Assembly: GCF_000263195.1 (NCBI RefSeq)
Contig: NC_018748.1
Location: forward strand, 4,526,001-4,590,000
DNA length: 64,000 nucleotides
From: Emticicia oligotrophica DSM 17448
GTDB lineage: Bacteria; Bacteroidota; Bacteroidia; Cytophagales; Spirosomataceae
Reading direction: 5' to 3'
The position numbers and the translations under genes were made by a program. The notes below the pieces were generated by a model. It saw only the letters and a program-made list of their open reading frames with translations. It did not search any database and was not told the origin of the DNA. Shown in pieces: positions 9,365 through 18,299 of this stretch. Positions within the stretch are counted from its first letter, which is position 1. Every line of letters starts with the position of its first letter.

Positions 9365-10261
9365 TTATTTGTAGCTGACGGGTACTATTTCACCATTGAC
9401 TTTGGTATATTTCCAACGTTTATGAGACCAAAACCAAATAGATGGATTTGCTTTAATATCACGTTCTAATTTTCTTGCATGAATTTCCAATAGTTCACCT
9501 TCTGGTAAAGTATTGGGTTCTTTAGTTATAAGCTCAACGTTAACTCTGTATTTCCCTCGGGCATATCTATCTATACACATATACACTACTGGCATGTCAT
9601 ATTGTCGAGCAAATCGTTCAATTCCAGTGAAAAAACCTGTTTCTTGGTTCAAAAATGTAGTCCAATAAGAGCGTTCGGGAGGCGGAGACTGGTCATTTAC
9701 CAAGAAAAAGGCGTAATTAAAATCTTCTTTTTTGCCAATTTCTTTAGATGCATTGGCCATCGATATAAGAATACTCCCAAATTTTGTTCTAAAATCGTAG
9801 AAAAATTTATCAAAATATTTGTTGTTAAGCGGGCGATAAACCGCTTTTACTTGATATTTTATGAGAAATGAAAGTGCTAAGTTTCCCATTTCATGATTTC
9901 CAAAGTGGCCTGCTGTAACGATTATATTACGTTTTTCGGCCAACAATTCATCTAAAATCGCATCGTTTTGGATACTCCAACGTTGTTTTAGCGTTTCTTG
10001 ACTTATGGTGACACATTTAAGTGTTTCAAGGAAAAAATCTATGATATAATGATAAAATTCCTTTTCAATTTTTAGCCTTTCAGCTTCAGATTTTTCTGGA
10101 AAACTTCTTTTTAAGTTAATTTTAACTACCTTTTTTCGGTAACCAATTAGATAATAAACGATTAAGTATAAAAAATCAGAAAATAGATATAATATACCGA
10201 ATGGTAGATATGAAATAAGATATATAATTGGTAAGACTAAGTAAAATCCTAAACGCTTCAT
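9365..10261 (-). CDS. Lysophospholipid/lipid A acyltransferase (LpxL/HtrB-like)
   Basis: This 298-residue protein has one or two N-terminal membrane segments and the HX4D/E-type motif GHFGNHE, which carries the catalytic histidine and acidic residue of LpxL-type enzymes. The later FLVNDQSPPPE segment is also typical. It likely transfers an acyl chain to lipid A or a related lipid at the inner membrane. Its ATG overlaps the stop codon of the upstream nucleotidyltransferase (TAATG), so the two are translationally coupled, and the GT9 gene follows 16 nt downstream. Confidence 0.87.
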   Translation of the reverse strand: MKRLGFYLVLPIIYLISYLPFGILYLFSDFLYLIVYYLIGYRKKVVKINLKRSFPEKSEAERLKIEKEFYHYIIDFFLETLKCVTISQETLKQRWSIQNDAILDELLAEKRNIIVTAGHFGNHEMGNLALSFLIKYQVKAVYRPLNNKYFDKFFYDFRTKFGSILISMANASKEIGKKEDFNYAFFLVNDQSPPPERSYWTTFLNQETGFFTGIERFARQYDMPVVYMCIDRYARGKYRVNVELITKEPNTLPEGELLEIHARKLERDIKANPSIWFWSHKRWKYTKVNGEIVPVSYK

Positions 10262-10863
10262 TAATTTGAATGATAATTTGATACAAATTTGCGATATTCA
10301 TCAATGGTATCCAAATCTAATTTCCCTTCTGGGAAGTCGATAAGTGCGGTTTTTTCTTTGTTTCGCATAACCACTTTTTTAGCACCTTCATCTCCTGTTA
10401 ATTCAAGTAAATCATTGAATAGACTTCTTTTGAAAAGTACAGGAATACCAATTTGGTTTTCATATTTACAAGCAACAATTTCGATGTTGGTATCTGACTT
10501 TGCCTTCTTAATCATATTATTGATTAATTCTACATTTACATAAGGCATATCAACAGTCAGAAATATTGCAGCTTCTATTTCTTTGATAGTCATATATGCC
10601 CCTACTAGACCCATTTTTATGGAGCTCGACATGCCTTTTTCCCATTGAGGATTATCAATTACTGTAATTGGCATTCGTTCTAGCTCAGGTTTAATGATAT
10701 TTCTATTGGCACCCAGTACTGTCACAATCGGAAAACAAGTAGTATCCATAGCTGTTTCACATACTCGCCTAATGAGCGTTTTTCCATCAATTAGTAGTAA
10801 TTGTTTGGGAGCTCCCATTCTGGAAGAAGCTCCAGCGGCCAAAATTATGATACCAACATTCAT
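10261..10863 (-). CDS. MobA/MocA-like nucleotidyltransferase
   Basis: This 200-residue protein has the MobA-type nucleotide-binding loop AAGASSRMGAPKQLL near the N-terminus and a TVDMPYV motif whose aspartate would bind metal. The closest relatives by pattern are MocA-type enzymes that attach CMP or GMP to the molybdenum cofactor, but NTP-transferases for sugars share the fold. No other molybdenum-cofactor gene is present, and it is sandwiched between a toxin gene (4-nt overlap) and an acyltransferase gene (1-nt overlap). The substrate is therefore open. Confidence 0.8.
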   Translation of the reverse strand: MNVGIIILAAGASSRMGAPKQLLLIDGKTLIRRVCETAMDTTCFPIVTVLGANRNIIKPELERMPITVIDNPQWEKGMSSSIKMGLVGAYMTIKEIEAAIFLTVDMPYVNVELINNMIKKAKSDTNIEIVACKYENQIGIPVLFKRSLFNDLLELTGDEGAKKVVMRNKEKTALIDFPEGKLDLDTIDEYRKFVSNYHSN

Positions 10864-11309
10864 GTATTTTTTATTCGGTTGTCGAATGTAAATTCTGTTA
10901 CAGATTGTATTTTAACTAATTTGAAGTCGGGATGCTGAGGATTTATCAAGAAATTATTTTCAAGCGGAATAATCACAGAGGGCACACATAAAACACAACT
11001 TTCTAGATTTTCTAACCAATTAGAACTTATTTCTTGGCATATTTCAAAATTACTTTTATCTGACCAACCTTCGGGCAACTCTTCTTGAGTTAATTTTTTT
11101 ATGCTTACTTTTTTAGGAATTTCGATAGTAATTAACCTAAAATCACCGAGTAAACCTTTCTTACTCCGATGGACAATGTTTTCTAGACAAGCCAAGGCAA
11201 TACTTGATGCGGCATAAATAACAAATTCGCCATTTCTATTCCATCTGGCAGCTCTACCAGAAGCAGTTAGTTTGGTATAATTGGGTGTAGTAATTCGATA
11301 GATATTCAT
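10860..11309 (-). CDS. RES domain toxin
   Basis: This 149-residue protein is a RES-domain toxin. Characteristic positions are the YRIT start, GRAARWNRNGEFVIYAAS with the conserved arginine and tyrosine, and ALACLENIVHR with the conserved glutamate. Characterised RES toxins deplete NAD+. Its partner antitoxin lies immediately upstream with a 7-nt gap. The 3' end overlaps the start of the MobA-like gene by 4 nt, which is unusual because it ties a toxin translationally to a housekeeping-type gene. All expected key residues appear intact, so the toxin is probably functional. Confidence 0.88.
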   Translation of the reverse strand: MNIYRITTPNYTKLTASGRAARWNRNGEFVIYAASSIALACLENIVHRSKKGLLGDFRLITIEIPKKVSIKKLTQEELPEGWSDKSNFEICQEISSNWLENLESCVLCVPSVIIPLENNFLINPQHPDFKLVKIQSVTEFTFDNRIKNT

Positions 11310-11316
11310 TATTTAT

Positions 11317-11712
11317 TTAAGCCAAAGCACCATAAGCAATTCTAATTAATTCTTCTTCTACCAAAGCCAAACCTCCGTGTGTTTGCATTAGTGTTTTCGG
11401 AATTCTATCAGCTAAGCCATAAGCTGGCACTTCAATCCATTCATTAAATGTATCAATATCGCCAAATACCTCTTTGCCCCATTCATAAACTTGTTCGAGT
11501 TTTAGTATTTTTTCACTCTCAGAAGGATTAAATTTCTTATCTTCCTTAATATATCTATCAATAGTTTTTGGAGAAATATGTAGAATTTCAGCAAAGAAAT
11601 TTTTGTCATGATGGGTAAAAACCATTAATTCCTGCATTTTTCTTGCATCAATTCCCTCAAGTGCTTGAATCACAAGTGTATAATTGCTGGGTCTATTTTT
11701 AGCTACTGTCAT
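11317..11712 (-). CDS. Antitoxin of the Xre/MbcA/ParS family (DUF2384)
   Basis: This 131-residue protein has a central helix-turn-helix (FAEILHISPKTIDRYI) and the C-terminal toxin-binding module (DRIPKTLMQTHGGLALVEEE, then IAYG) that defines antitoxins of RES toxins. It neutralises the RES protein encoded 7 nt downstream and probably represses the operon. A 20-bp inverted repeat begins 23 nt upstream of the ATG and is a good candidate operator. Length and domain order are those usual for the family. Confidence 0.9.
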   Translation of the reverse strand: MTVAKNRPSNYTLVIQALEGIDARKMQELMVFTHHDKNFFAEILHISPKTIDRYIKEDKKFNPSESEKILKLEQVYEWGKEVFGDIDTFNEWIEVPAYGLADRIPKTLMQTHGGLALVEEELIRIAYGALA

Positions 11713-11734
11713 AGTTTTACCATTTTATTAAATA

Positions 11735-11785
11735 CAAAATACTGGAAAATTGTCCATTGATGCAAGACAAATTTCCAGTATTTTG
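11735..11785. promoter_or_regulatory. 20-bp inverted repeat between polA and the RES/Xre operon
   Basis: Arms 11735-11754 and 11766-11785 match at 19 of 20 positions around an 11-nt spacer. On the minus strand the proximal arm contains GTATTTTG, one base from the -7 consensus, 23 nt upstream of the antitoxin ATG. It could be the operator for Xre autoregulation. It is also placed 17 nt after the polA stop and is followed by T-rich sequence, so it could be the polA terminator, or both. Confidence 0.65.
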
Positions 11786-11801
11786 AGCAATGGAATGCTT
11801 A

Positions 11802-14684
11802 TTAGTGAGCTTCAAGCCAATTTTGACCAATTCCCATGCCTGTTTCCATCTTTACAGTAAGCGGAATGGCCGTGCACATTAATTCATCAACTTTCGTTTT
11901 AAGGAAATCGACTTCCGAACGATGGGCATCAAATACAAGTTCATCATGTACTTGTAAAATCATACGTGATTGTAGTTGCTCTTTTTTCATAAAATCATGA
12001 ATATTTATCATAGCAACTTTAATCATATCGGCGGCCGAACCTTGAATTGGAGCATTGATGGCATTACGTTCGGCAAAACCTCGGTCGGTCATGTTCTGTG
12101 AATTGATATCTCGTAAATATCTACGACGACCTAAAATAGTTTCGGCATATTTCACTTCACGAGCTTTATTGATGGTATCATCCATAAATTGTTTGATTTT
12201 TGGAAATTCAACCCAGTAAGCATCAATAATTTCTTTAGCTTCACCACGGGGAATATTGAGCCTTTGCGATAAGCCAAAAGCCGAAATTCCATAAATAATG
12301 CCAAAATTGACCATTTTGGCCTTTCTACGCATATCAGATGTTACATCAGAAAGGCCCACTCTGAATACTTTTGACGCTGTTGTTGAGTGAATATCAATCC
12401 CTTGGTTGAATGCCTCGAGCATACTTTCATCGCCACTGAAAGCTGCCATGATACGTAATTCAATTTGAGAATAATCGGCAGAAAGAATAACATACTCATC
12501 ATTGCGTGGCACAAAAGCCTTTCTGATTTCACGGCCTCTTGGTGTTCGAATCGGAATGTTTTGCAAATTTGGATTCGTTGAACTCAAACGCCCCGTAGCC
12601 GCAACTGCTTGATTATAAGAGGTATGTATTCTACCAGTCTTTTTTGAAATCAAGGCTGGGAGGGCGTCAACGTAAGTGTTTTTTAATTTTACTAACTCTC
12701 TGAAATCTAGGATTTTACGAACAATTTCGTGTTCGTTTTCTAATTTCGAAAGGATATCCTCGCCAGTAGCATATTGACCCGTTTTAGTTTTTTTAGCGTT
12801 TTTATCTAATTTGAGTTTTTCAAAAAGAATTTCCCCTAATTGTTTTGGAGAAGCTACATTAAATTCCTGTCCAGCAATATTGAAAATATCGGATTGAATT
12901 TGACGAACATCACTTTCAAGAACACTAGACATTTCTTGAAGTGCTGACTCATCAACTCTTACACCTTCCATTTCCATATCGGCTAATACCTTAACCAATG
13001 GCATTTCTACTTGCTGAAGAAGCTTTTGCTGTTGAGAATCGGCCAATTTAGGAGCCAGAATGTGCTTTAATTGAAAGGTAATATCTGCATCTTCTGCGGC
13101 ATAATCTTTAATTTTTTCTAAAGCTACATCACGCATACTACCTTGAGATTTTCCTTTACCAATAAGGGTTTCGATAGAAACAGGCTCATAGTTTAAGTAG
13201 ATATTAGCCAAATAATCCATGCCGTGGCGTTGTTCGGGTTCGATGATATAATGAGCCAACATGGTATCAAATAACGTACCTTTCAGTTCGATTCCATAAT
13301 TTTTCAAAACCATCAAATCGTATTTGATATTTTGTCCAATTTTAATAATTGACTCATTTTCAAATACTTCCTTAAACTCATTCATCACTGCTTGAGCTTC
13401 TTCTTTTTCACTTGGAATCGGAACATAAAATGCTTCACCAGCATAATAAGCAAACGATAATCCAACAACTTCTGCATCTACGGCATCAACAGAAGTAGTT
13501 TCAGAATCGAAGCAAAATTCTTCTTGATTACTTAAATATTGAATTAAACTTTTTCTCAAAATAGGTGTATCCATAAGGTGATACTCATGAACTTTGCTTA
13601 AAATGGTATCCTTTACGGAATTAGCTCTATATTGAAGTTCTTCCTCTTCCTCAAAAGGAGTTTGAGCAGCGATTTGAGGTGCCGCTGGTGCACCCATTGC
13701 TTCGAACATCGAAATTTGCGTACCTGATTTTGCTTTTAATGCATTGACAGGGGCAGTGCTTGGATTAGACTTTTGACTTGAATCACCCGAGGAAGATGCA
13801 GGAACTGGCTCGTTTGGTAATAAGCGTTTACGCAAGGTACGAAACTCTAATTCATCCAAAAGAGGACCCATTAATTCAGGTTTGGGGTGAGTTATTTTTA
13901 GGAAATCTTCATTGAATTCAACTGGAACATTAAGTTCAATTTGGGCTAACTTTTTCGATAAAAGTGCTTGTTCTTTATTGTTTTTGATGGCTTCACCAAC
14001 TTTCCCAGTAAGTTTATCAGCATTTTCATACATATTTTCGATTGAGCCATAAGTAGCAATTAGCTTCGCTGCAGTTTTTTCTCCAACTCCTGGTACTCCC
14101 GGAATGTTATCAACTGCATCCCCCATCAAACCAAGAATATCTACAACTTGCTCTGGGTGTTCGATTCCCCACTTTTCACAAACTTCTTTTACACCTAATT
14201 TCTCGGCATCTTTTCCGCCAATCGCGGGTTTGTATATATAAATATGGTCTTCTACTAATTGCCCGTAATCTTTATCGGGGGTCATCATAAAGACCTCAAA
14301 ATCGTGTTTGGCTGCTTGTTTGGCAAGTGTTCCAATTACGTCATCAGCTTCGTAGCCTGCAAGCATAAGCAAAGGAATATCCATTGCTTCAACTAACTTT
14401 TTGACATAAGGAATAGCAATCGTTATATCTTCTGGTTGTTCTTGACGATTAGCTTTGTATTCTGGAAACCAATCATTTCTAAAGGTTCCACCGGGCAAAT
14501 CAAAGGCAACACCGATATGCGTTGGTTTTTCTTTTTGAATAACTTCTAAGATGGCATTAGCTACCCCAAAAACACAGCTTGTGTTCAGTCCTGTGGATGT
14601 TAGGCGAGGGGCTTTCATGAAAGCAAAGTGAGCTCTGTAAATGAGAGCCATGGCATCTAACAAAAAAAGTTTTTTAGTGGGCAT
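11802..14684 (-). CDS. polA: DNA polymerase I
   Basis: This 960-residue enzyme has all three domains. The 5'-3' exonuclease/flap domain (about 1-295) is followed by a low-complexity linker (about 295-355), a 3'-5' exonuclease (about 365-560) with intact acidic residues (FDSETT, FDTMLAHY, AAEDAD), and the polymerase domain (SADYSQIELR, RRKAKMVNFGIIYG, QVHDELVFDA). Proofreading therefore looks active, unlike in some family members. It acts in Okazaki fragment maturation and repair. It is transcribed alone, with the inverted repeat downstream as a possible terminator. Length is normal for Bacteroidota. Confidence 0.98.
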   Translation of the reverse strand: MPTKKLFLLDAMALIYRAHFAFMKAPRLTSTGLNTSCVFGVANAILEVIQKEKPTHIGVAFDLPGGTFRNDWFPEYKANRQEQPEDITIAIPYVKKLVEAMDIPLLMLAGYEADDVIGTLAKQAAKHDFEVFMMTPDKDYGQLVEDHIYIYKPAIGGKDAEKLGVKEVCEKWGIEHPEQVVDILGLMGDAVDNIPGVPGVGEKTAAKLIATYGSIENMYENADKLTGKVGEAIKNNKEQALLSKKLAQIELNVPVEFNEDFLKITHPKPELMGPLLDELEFRTLRKRLLPNEPVPASSSGDSSQKSNPSTAPVNALKAKSGTQISMFEAMGAPAAPQIAAQTPFEEEEELQYRANSVKDTILSKVHEYHLMDTPILRKSLIQYLSNQEEFCFDSETTSVDAVDAEVVGLSFAYYAGEAFYVPIPSEKEEAQAVMNEFKEVFENESIIKIGQNIKYDLMVLKNYGIELKGTLFDTMLAHYIIEPEQRHGMDYLANIYLNYEPVSIETLIGKGKSQGSMRDVALEKIKDYAAEDADITFQLKHILAPKLADSQQQKLLQQVEMPLVKVLADMEMEGVRVDESALQEMSSVLESDVRQIQSDIFNIAGQEFNVASPKQLGEILFEKLKLDKNAKKTKTGQYATGEDILSKLENEHEIVRKILDFRELVKLKNTYVDALPALISKKTGRIHTSYNQAVAATGRLSSTNPNLQNIPIRTPRGREIRKAFVPRNDEYVILSADYSQIELRIMAAFSGDESMLEAFNQGIDIHSTTASKVFRVGLSDVTSDMRRKAKMVNFGIIYGISAFGLSQRLNIPRGEAKEIIDAYWVEFPKIKQFMDDTINKAREVKYAETILGRRRYLRDINSQNMTDRGFAERNAINAPIQGSAADMIKVAMINIHDFMKKEQLQSRMILQVHDELVFDAHRSEVDFLKTKVDELMCTAIPLTVKMETGMGIGQNWLEAH

Positions 14685-14829
14685 TGTATTGCGAAAATTA
14701 TAATTTAGGCCCTAAATTACACGGATTTTTTATAAGTGATGAAATAAATTAAAATTGTCGAGGATAATTGCTTAAAAATGATGATTTTTAAGGTTAAAAC
14801 TTTGGCTAAACTAAATTCAAGAATTTCAA

Positions 14830-16335
14830 ATGCGTAGAAGGCTAACATTATTATTTATACTTATATGTACTTTTGGAGTACAGGCACAAACTAAAAAAAC
14901 TTCCACAAAAAAAACTACCACCAAGTCCACAATTAAACCTAAATCAAGTGTCAAGAGTAAAAATTCCGTAGAAAAATCAAAAAAAGCAGAAAAAGTCATC
15001 GAAAAAGAGGAAGAGGACTTAGTTGAGGAATCTGAAAATATACAAGATGAAAAACCTATATTAACGAAGGTTGAGCCAGCAAGAATATACGATTATAAAA
15101 ACTCAGATTTATTGGTAAAGTGGCATGAGCTTATTTTTGAACTTATCGAGCAAACACAAGGGTATAGTCCAAATGTAGCAGCAAGAAACATGGCTTACAT
15201 TAACTTAGCCGCTTATGAGTCGATATTACCAGCTAATCTGGGTAATTTATCTTTGTCAGGTCAATTGCAAGATTTCGCACGTCCTGATAGTTTGAATATT
15301 GATAGCCGTCAATTCAATGCATCTGTGGCACTCAATTCGGCGGTTTTTAAATTAGTAGATAAATTCTTTATTTCCGCTCCATACATTTGGATGGAAAAGG
15401 TATATGCTTTAAACGATTCAGTGAACAATCATTTCTCAAGAATCATATCGCCAGAAGCAATGAGAAAATCAAAGATTTATGGGGCAAAGATTGCTTATTG
15501 GATTTATGAGTATTCACGAAATGATGGAGGGCATCAATCATTCGTGCGTACGTATAGTATGGGTTATAAATTGCCTGTATGCCAATCTTGTTTTGAAATC
15601 AATAGAGTAGCCGATTTGGAGAATACTGGTCCTCTGCACCCAAAATGGGGGGGTAATAGGACATTTTTGATGGAAAACCAATTAGAAATTGATATAAAGC
15701 CAACGGTAGAATTTTCAATTTATCCGAATTCGCCTTTTTATATGATGGCAAAGGAAGTGTATGATATTTCTAAACAGGTTGTTCCGAATAGTGAAAAATT
15801 GCAGATTGCTAATTTTTGGGATGATGCTGCTACTTTTACCTATACGGCACCGGGGCATTCTGTTTCGATTTTGGTACAAGTACTAAAACAAAAACCAGTA
15901 GAATTAATCGAAGCGGCCGAATTGCTAAGTAATTTGACATTAGCGATTAATGACGCTTTTATTGTAACTTGGAAAATAAAATACCAATATAATTTGATTC
16001 GTCCAATAACGTACATCAAACGTTATATCGACAATCAGTGGGAGCCTGCTTTACTTACTCCGCCATTTCCTGAATTTCCTTCGGGTCATTCAGCTCAAAC
16101 ATCAACAATGGCCACCGTACTTACCTCAAAGTTAGGTGATAATGTAAGTTTTATTGATTATTCAAAATACTTTGTTGGACCACCGAAGAAATTTCAATCC
16201 TTTTGGGCGGCTGCGAAAGAATGTAGCATTTCAAGGGTTTATGGAGGAATTCATTTTAGAGATGCTATTGAACAAGGTGAAGAATTAGGCAAAATTATAG
16301 GCAAAAATGCACTTACCCTTAGATACAAAAAGTAA
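14830..16335 (+). CDS. Vanadium-dependent haloperoxidase/PAP2 family protein
   Basis: This 501-residue protein has a signal peptide (about 1-19, ending GVQAQ), then a strongly lysine/serine/threonine-rich low-complexity stretch (about 20-65), then the catalytic domain. The vanadate/phosphate site is complete: a K with an RP motif (KIKYQYNLIRP), EFPSGHS, and SRVYGGIHFRDA carrying the arginine and histidine. It may be a haloperoxidase or an acid phosphatase of the same fold; sequence reading cannot separate these. It is probably exported. The FAD oxidoreductase gene starts 2 nt after its stop, so the two are one transcription unit. Confidence 0.85.
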   Translation: MRRRLTLLFILICTFGVQAQTKKTSTKKTTTKSTIKPKSSVKSKNSVEKSKKAEKVIEKEEEDLVEESENIQDEKPILTKVEPARIYDYKNSDLLVKWHELIFELIEQTQGYSPNVAARNMAYINLAAYESILPANLGNLSLSGQLQDFARPDSLNIDSRQFNASVALNSAVFKLVDKFFISAPYIWMEKVYALNDSVNNHFSRIISPEAMRKSKIYGAKIAYWIYEYSRNDGGHQSFVRTYSMGYKLPVCQSCFEINRVADLENTGPLHPKWGGNRTFLMENQLEIDIKPTVEFSIYPNSPFYMMAKEVYDISKQVVPNSEKLQIANFWDDAATFTYTAPGHSVSILVQVLKQKPVELIEAAELLSNLTLAINDAFIVTWKIKYQYNLIRPITYIKRYIDNQWEPALLTPPFPEFPSGHSAQTSTMATVLTSKLGDNVSFIDYSKYFVGPPKKFQSFWAAAKECSISRVYGGIHFRDAIEQGEELGKIIGKNALTLRYKK

Positions 16336-16337
16336 AA

Positions 16338-17465
16338 ATGTACCATGACGTTGTTATTGTTGGAGGAGGGCTTGGTGGCTTAGTTTCATCGATACAATTA
16401 GTAAATAAAGGATACAAAGTATTAGTCATTGAAAAATATAGTTATCCTTATAACAAAGTTTGTGGAGAATATGTATCGAATGAAATTAGACCTTTCCTAG
16501 AGTCATTAGGCCTCAATTTGGTTAATTTAGGTGCTGCTTCAATTAACCGTTTTCTACTTTCTGCTGTAAATGGAAAGTCTATCGAAACTAAATTGGAAAT
16601 GGGCGGTTTTGGACTGAGCCGTTATACGCTTGATTTTGAACTTTTCAAAATTGCCAAATCTCTAGGAGTAGAATTTGCTGAAAATACATTGGTGGAAGAT
16701 ATTCAAAAAATCAATGACGTATTCTTTGTTGAGACCAATCAAGGTGAAACTTACGAAGCCAATGTTGTTATTGGTGCGTACGGAAAACGAGGAAAATTAG
16801 ATAAAACAATATTTCGTCAAATTCCTAATCAGGGAAAAGCTTATGTTGGCGTAAAATATCATATTAAATACGATTTCCCCAAAGATTTAATTGCTCTCCA
16901 TAATTTTAAAGGTGGTTACTGCGGCATTTCGGCCATTGAAGATGATAAATATTGTTTATGTTATTTGTCGGATAGAAATAATGTAAAGCACAGTGGGGGT
17001 ATCAATGAAATGGAACAGGAATTTATGTATCAAAATCCCTATTTGCTAGATATTTTTACAAATGCAGAAATCCTTTTCACGAGACCTTTGGTGATAAATG
17101 AAATTAACTTTGTTCCTAAATCGGCTGTTCATAATAATATAATGATGGTAGGGGATACGGCTGGATTAATTACGCCTTTAGCAGGAAATGGGATGTCTAT
17201 TGCAATGCATGCAGGGGTAATAGCCACCAGTTTAATTGATAAGTTTTTGAAAAAAGAAATTACTCGTGAAGGAATGGAGAAAACCTACGAGAAAGAGTGG
17301 AATAAAAACTTTAGAAATCGGCTTTGGCGTGGACGCCAGCTCCAAAAATTCTTTGGAAGTGAATTTAATTCAAACCTTGCAGTTTCCATGTTTTCAAAAA
17401 TGCCATTTTTACTACCGCCAATTATTAAAGGAACACACGGTGAAAAAGTAGAAGGTTATGATTGA
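16338..17465 (+). CDS. FAD-dependent oxidoreductase, geranylgeranyl reductase-like
   Basis: This 375-residue protein has an N-terminal dinucleotide-binding motif (VGGGLGGL, then IEK), a GEYVSNE segment, and the second FAD motif VGDTAGLITPLAGNG that is shared by the geranylgeranyl reductase/halogenase group. It is likely a flavin enzyme acting on a lipid or polyketide-like substrate. It begins 2 nt after the haloperoxidase gene and is followed by a bidirectional terminator. In other Bacteroidota similar genes lie near polyketide synthases; none is present here, so the substrate is unknown. Confidence 0.83.
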   Translation: MYHDVVIVGGGLGGLVSSIQLVNKGYKVLVIEKYSYPYNKVCGEYVSNEIRPFLESLGLNLVNLGAASINRFLLSAVNGKSIETKLEMGGFGLSRYTLDFELFKIAKSLGVEFAENTLVEDIQKINDVFFVETNQGETYEANVVIGAYGKRGKLDKTIFRQIPNQGKAYVGVKYHIKYDFPKDLIALHNFKGGYCGISAIEDDKYCLCYLSDRNNVKHSGGINEMEQEFMYQNPYLLDIFTNAEILFTRPLVINEINFVPKSAVHNNIMMVGDTAGLITPLAGNGMSIAMHAGVIATSLIDKFLKKEITREGMEKTYEKEWNKNFRNRLWRGRQLQKFFGSEFNSNLAVSMFSKMPFLLPPIIKGTHGEKVEGYD

Positions 17466-17478
17466 TAACGAGAGAAGA

Positions 17479-17510
17479 AAAGAGGTTAATTGATAATCTT
17501 TAACCTCTTT
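17479..17510. terminator. Bidirectional terminator
   Basis: An 11-bp perfect stem (17479-17489 with 17500-17510) with A-rich sequence on one side and T's on the other lies between the convergent FAD oxidoreductase and queE genes, so it can serve both. Confidence 0.75.
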
Positions 17511-17516
17511 GCAATA

Positions 17517-18128
17517 CTAAGGAATATCTAAGTATTTATGTGTTTGCAAACTAATTCTCCACTGTGGATTTTCTTTGATATACTCTACAATCAGGGGCTG
17601 CATGGTGTCTTTTTTACTCCATTCTGGTTGTAGTAAAAGTTGACACTCTTTATTTACGAGTTTTGCATATTTTTCAGCAAACTTAAAGTCAGATTTGTTA
17701 TAGACAATCACCTTAAGTTCGTTGGCAACGGCAAAGATACTTGGATGAGCTTCTTTAAATTTCTTAGGCGAAAAACAAACCCAATCCCAATGGCCAGACA
17801 TTGGATGGGCACCAGAAGTTTCGATATTTGTTTGAAAACCAGCATCTTTTAAAGCTAATGTTAGTTCGTCCAAATTATACATTAGTGGCTCTCCACCTGT
17901 AATAACAGCTAATCTTCCTTTAAATTTACTTGCTTCATCTACAATTTCATCAATTGTGAATTTTGGATGAATGTCAGCATCCCATGATTCTTTCACATCG
18001 CACCAAACACAACCTACATCACATCCTCCCAAGCGAATAAAATATGCCGCTCTTCCCGCATGAAATCCCTCACCTTGAAGCGTGTAAAATGCTTCCATAA
18101 CGGGTAATTTATTTTTCACTATAATCAT
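17517..18128 (-). CDS. queE: 7-carboxy-7-deazaguanine synthase QueE
   Basis: This 203-residue radical SAM enzyme makes 7-carboxy-7-deazaguanine on the way to preQ0 and queuosine. The cluster motif GCDVGCVWCD (CX3CX2C) is near residue 32, preceded by the family segment FYTLQGEGFHAGRAAYFIRLGG, and a GGEPLMY motif follows. The length is normal for QueE. The genes for the two preceding steps, folE and queD, lie together at 48-49 kb; queC is not in the window. It is divergent from ispG, with a predicted -7 box 20 nt before its ATG. Confidence 0.95.
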   Translation of the reverse strand: MIIVKNKLPVMEAFYTLQGEGFHAGRAAYFIRLGGCDVGCVWCDVKESWDADIHPKFTIDEIVDEASKFKGRLAVITGGEPLMYNLDELTLALKDAGFQTNIETSGAHPMSGHWDWVCFSPKKFKEAHPSIFAVANELKVIVYNKSDFKFAEKYAKLVNKECQLLLQPEWSKKDTMQPLIVEYIKENPQWRISLQTHKYLDIP

Positions 18129-18147
18129 TCTTTAATTAAAATAATTG

Positions 18148-18155
18148 CAAAATTA
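18148..18155 (-). promoter_or_regulatory. Predicted -7 box for queE
   Basis: The minus strand reads TAATTTTG (TAnnTTTG), 20 nt upstream of the queE ATG. Confidence 0.4.
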
Positions 18156-18240
18156 CCAAAAAATCCCCAAAAGAAGACTATAAAAAGATTATACAACAAA
18201 ATTTCAACCTTTCGAGCGTTATTATAGTTATATTCATAGC

Positions 18241-18248
18241 TAAATTTG
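18241..18248 (+). promoter_or_regulatory. Predicted -7 box for ispG
   Basis: TAAATTTG matches TAnnTTTG exactly, 51 nt upstream of the ispG ATG. No -33 element is obvious. Confidence 0.4.
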
Positions 18249-18299
18249 CAATCCGAATTATAGATAAGTTTTATTGTTGAAAGTTGAATAAATAGATAT

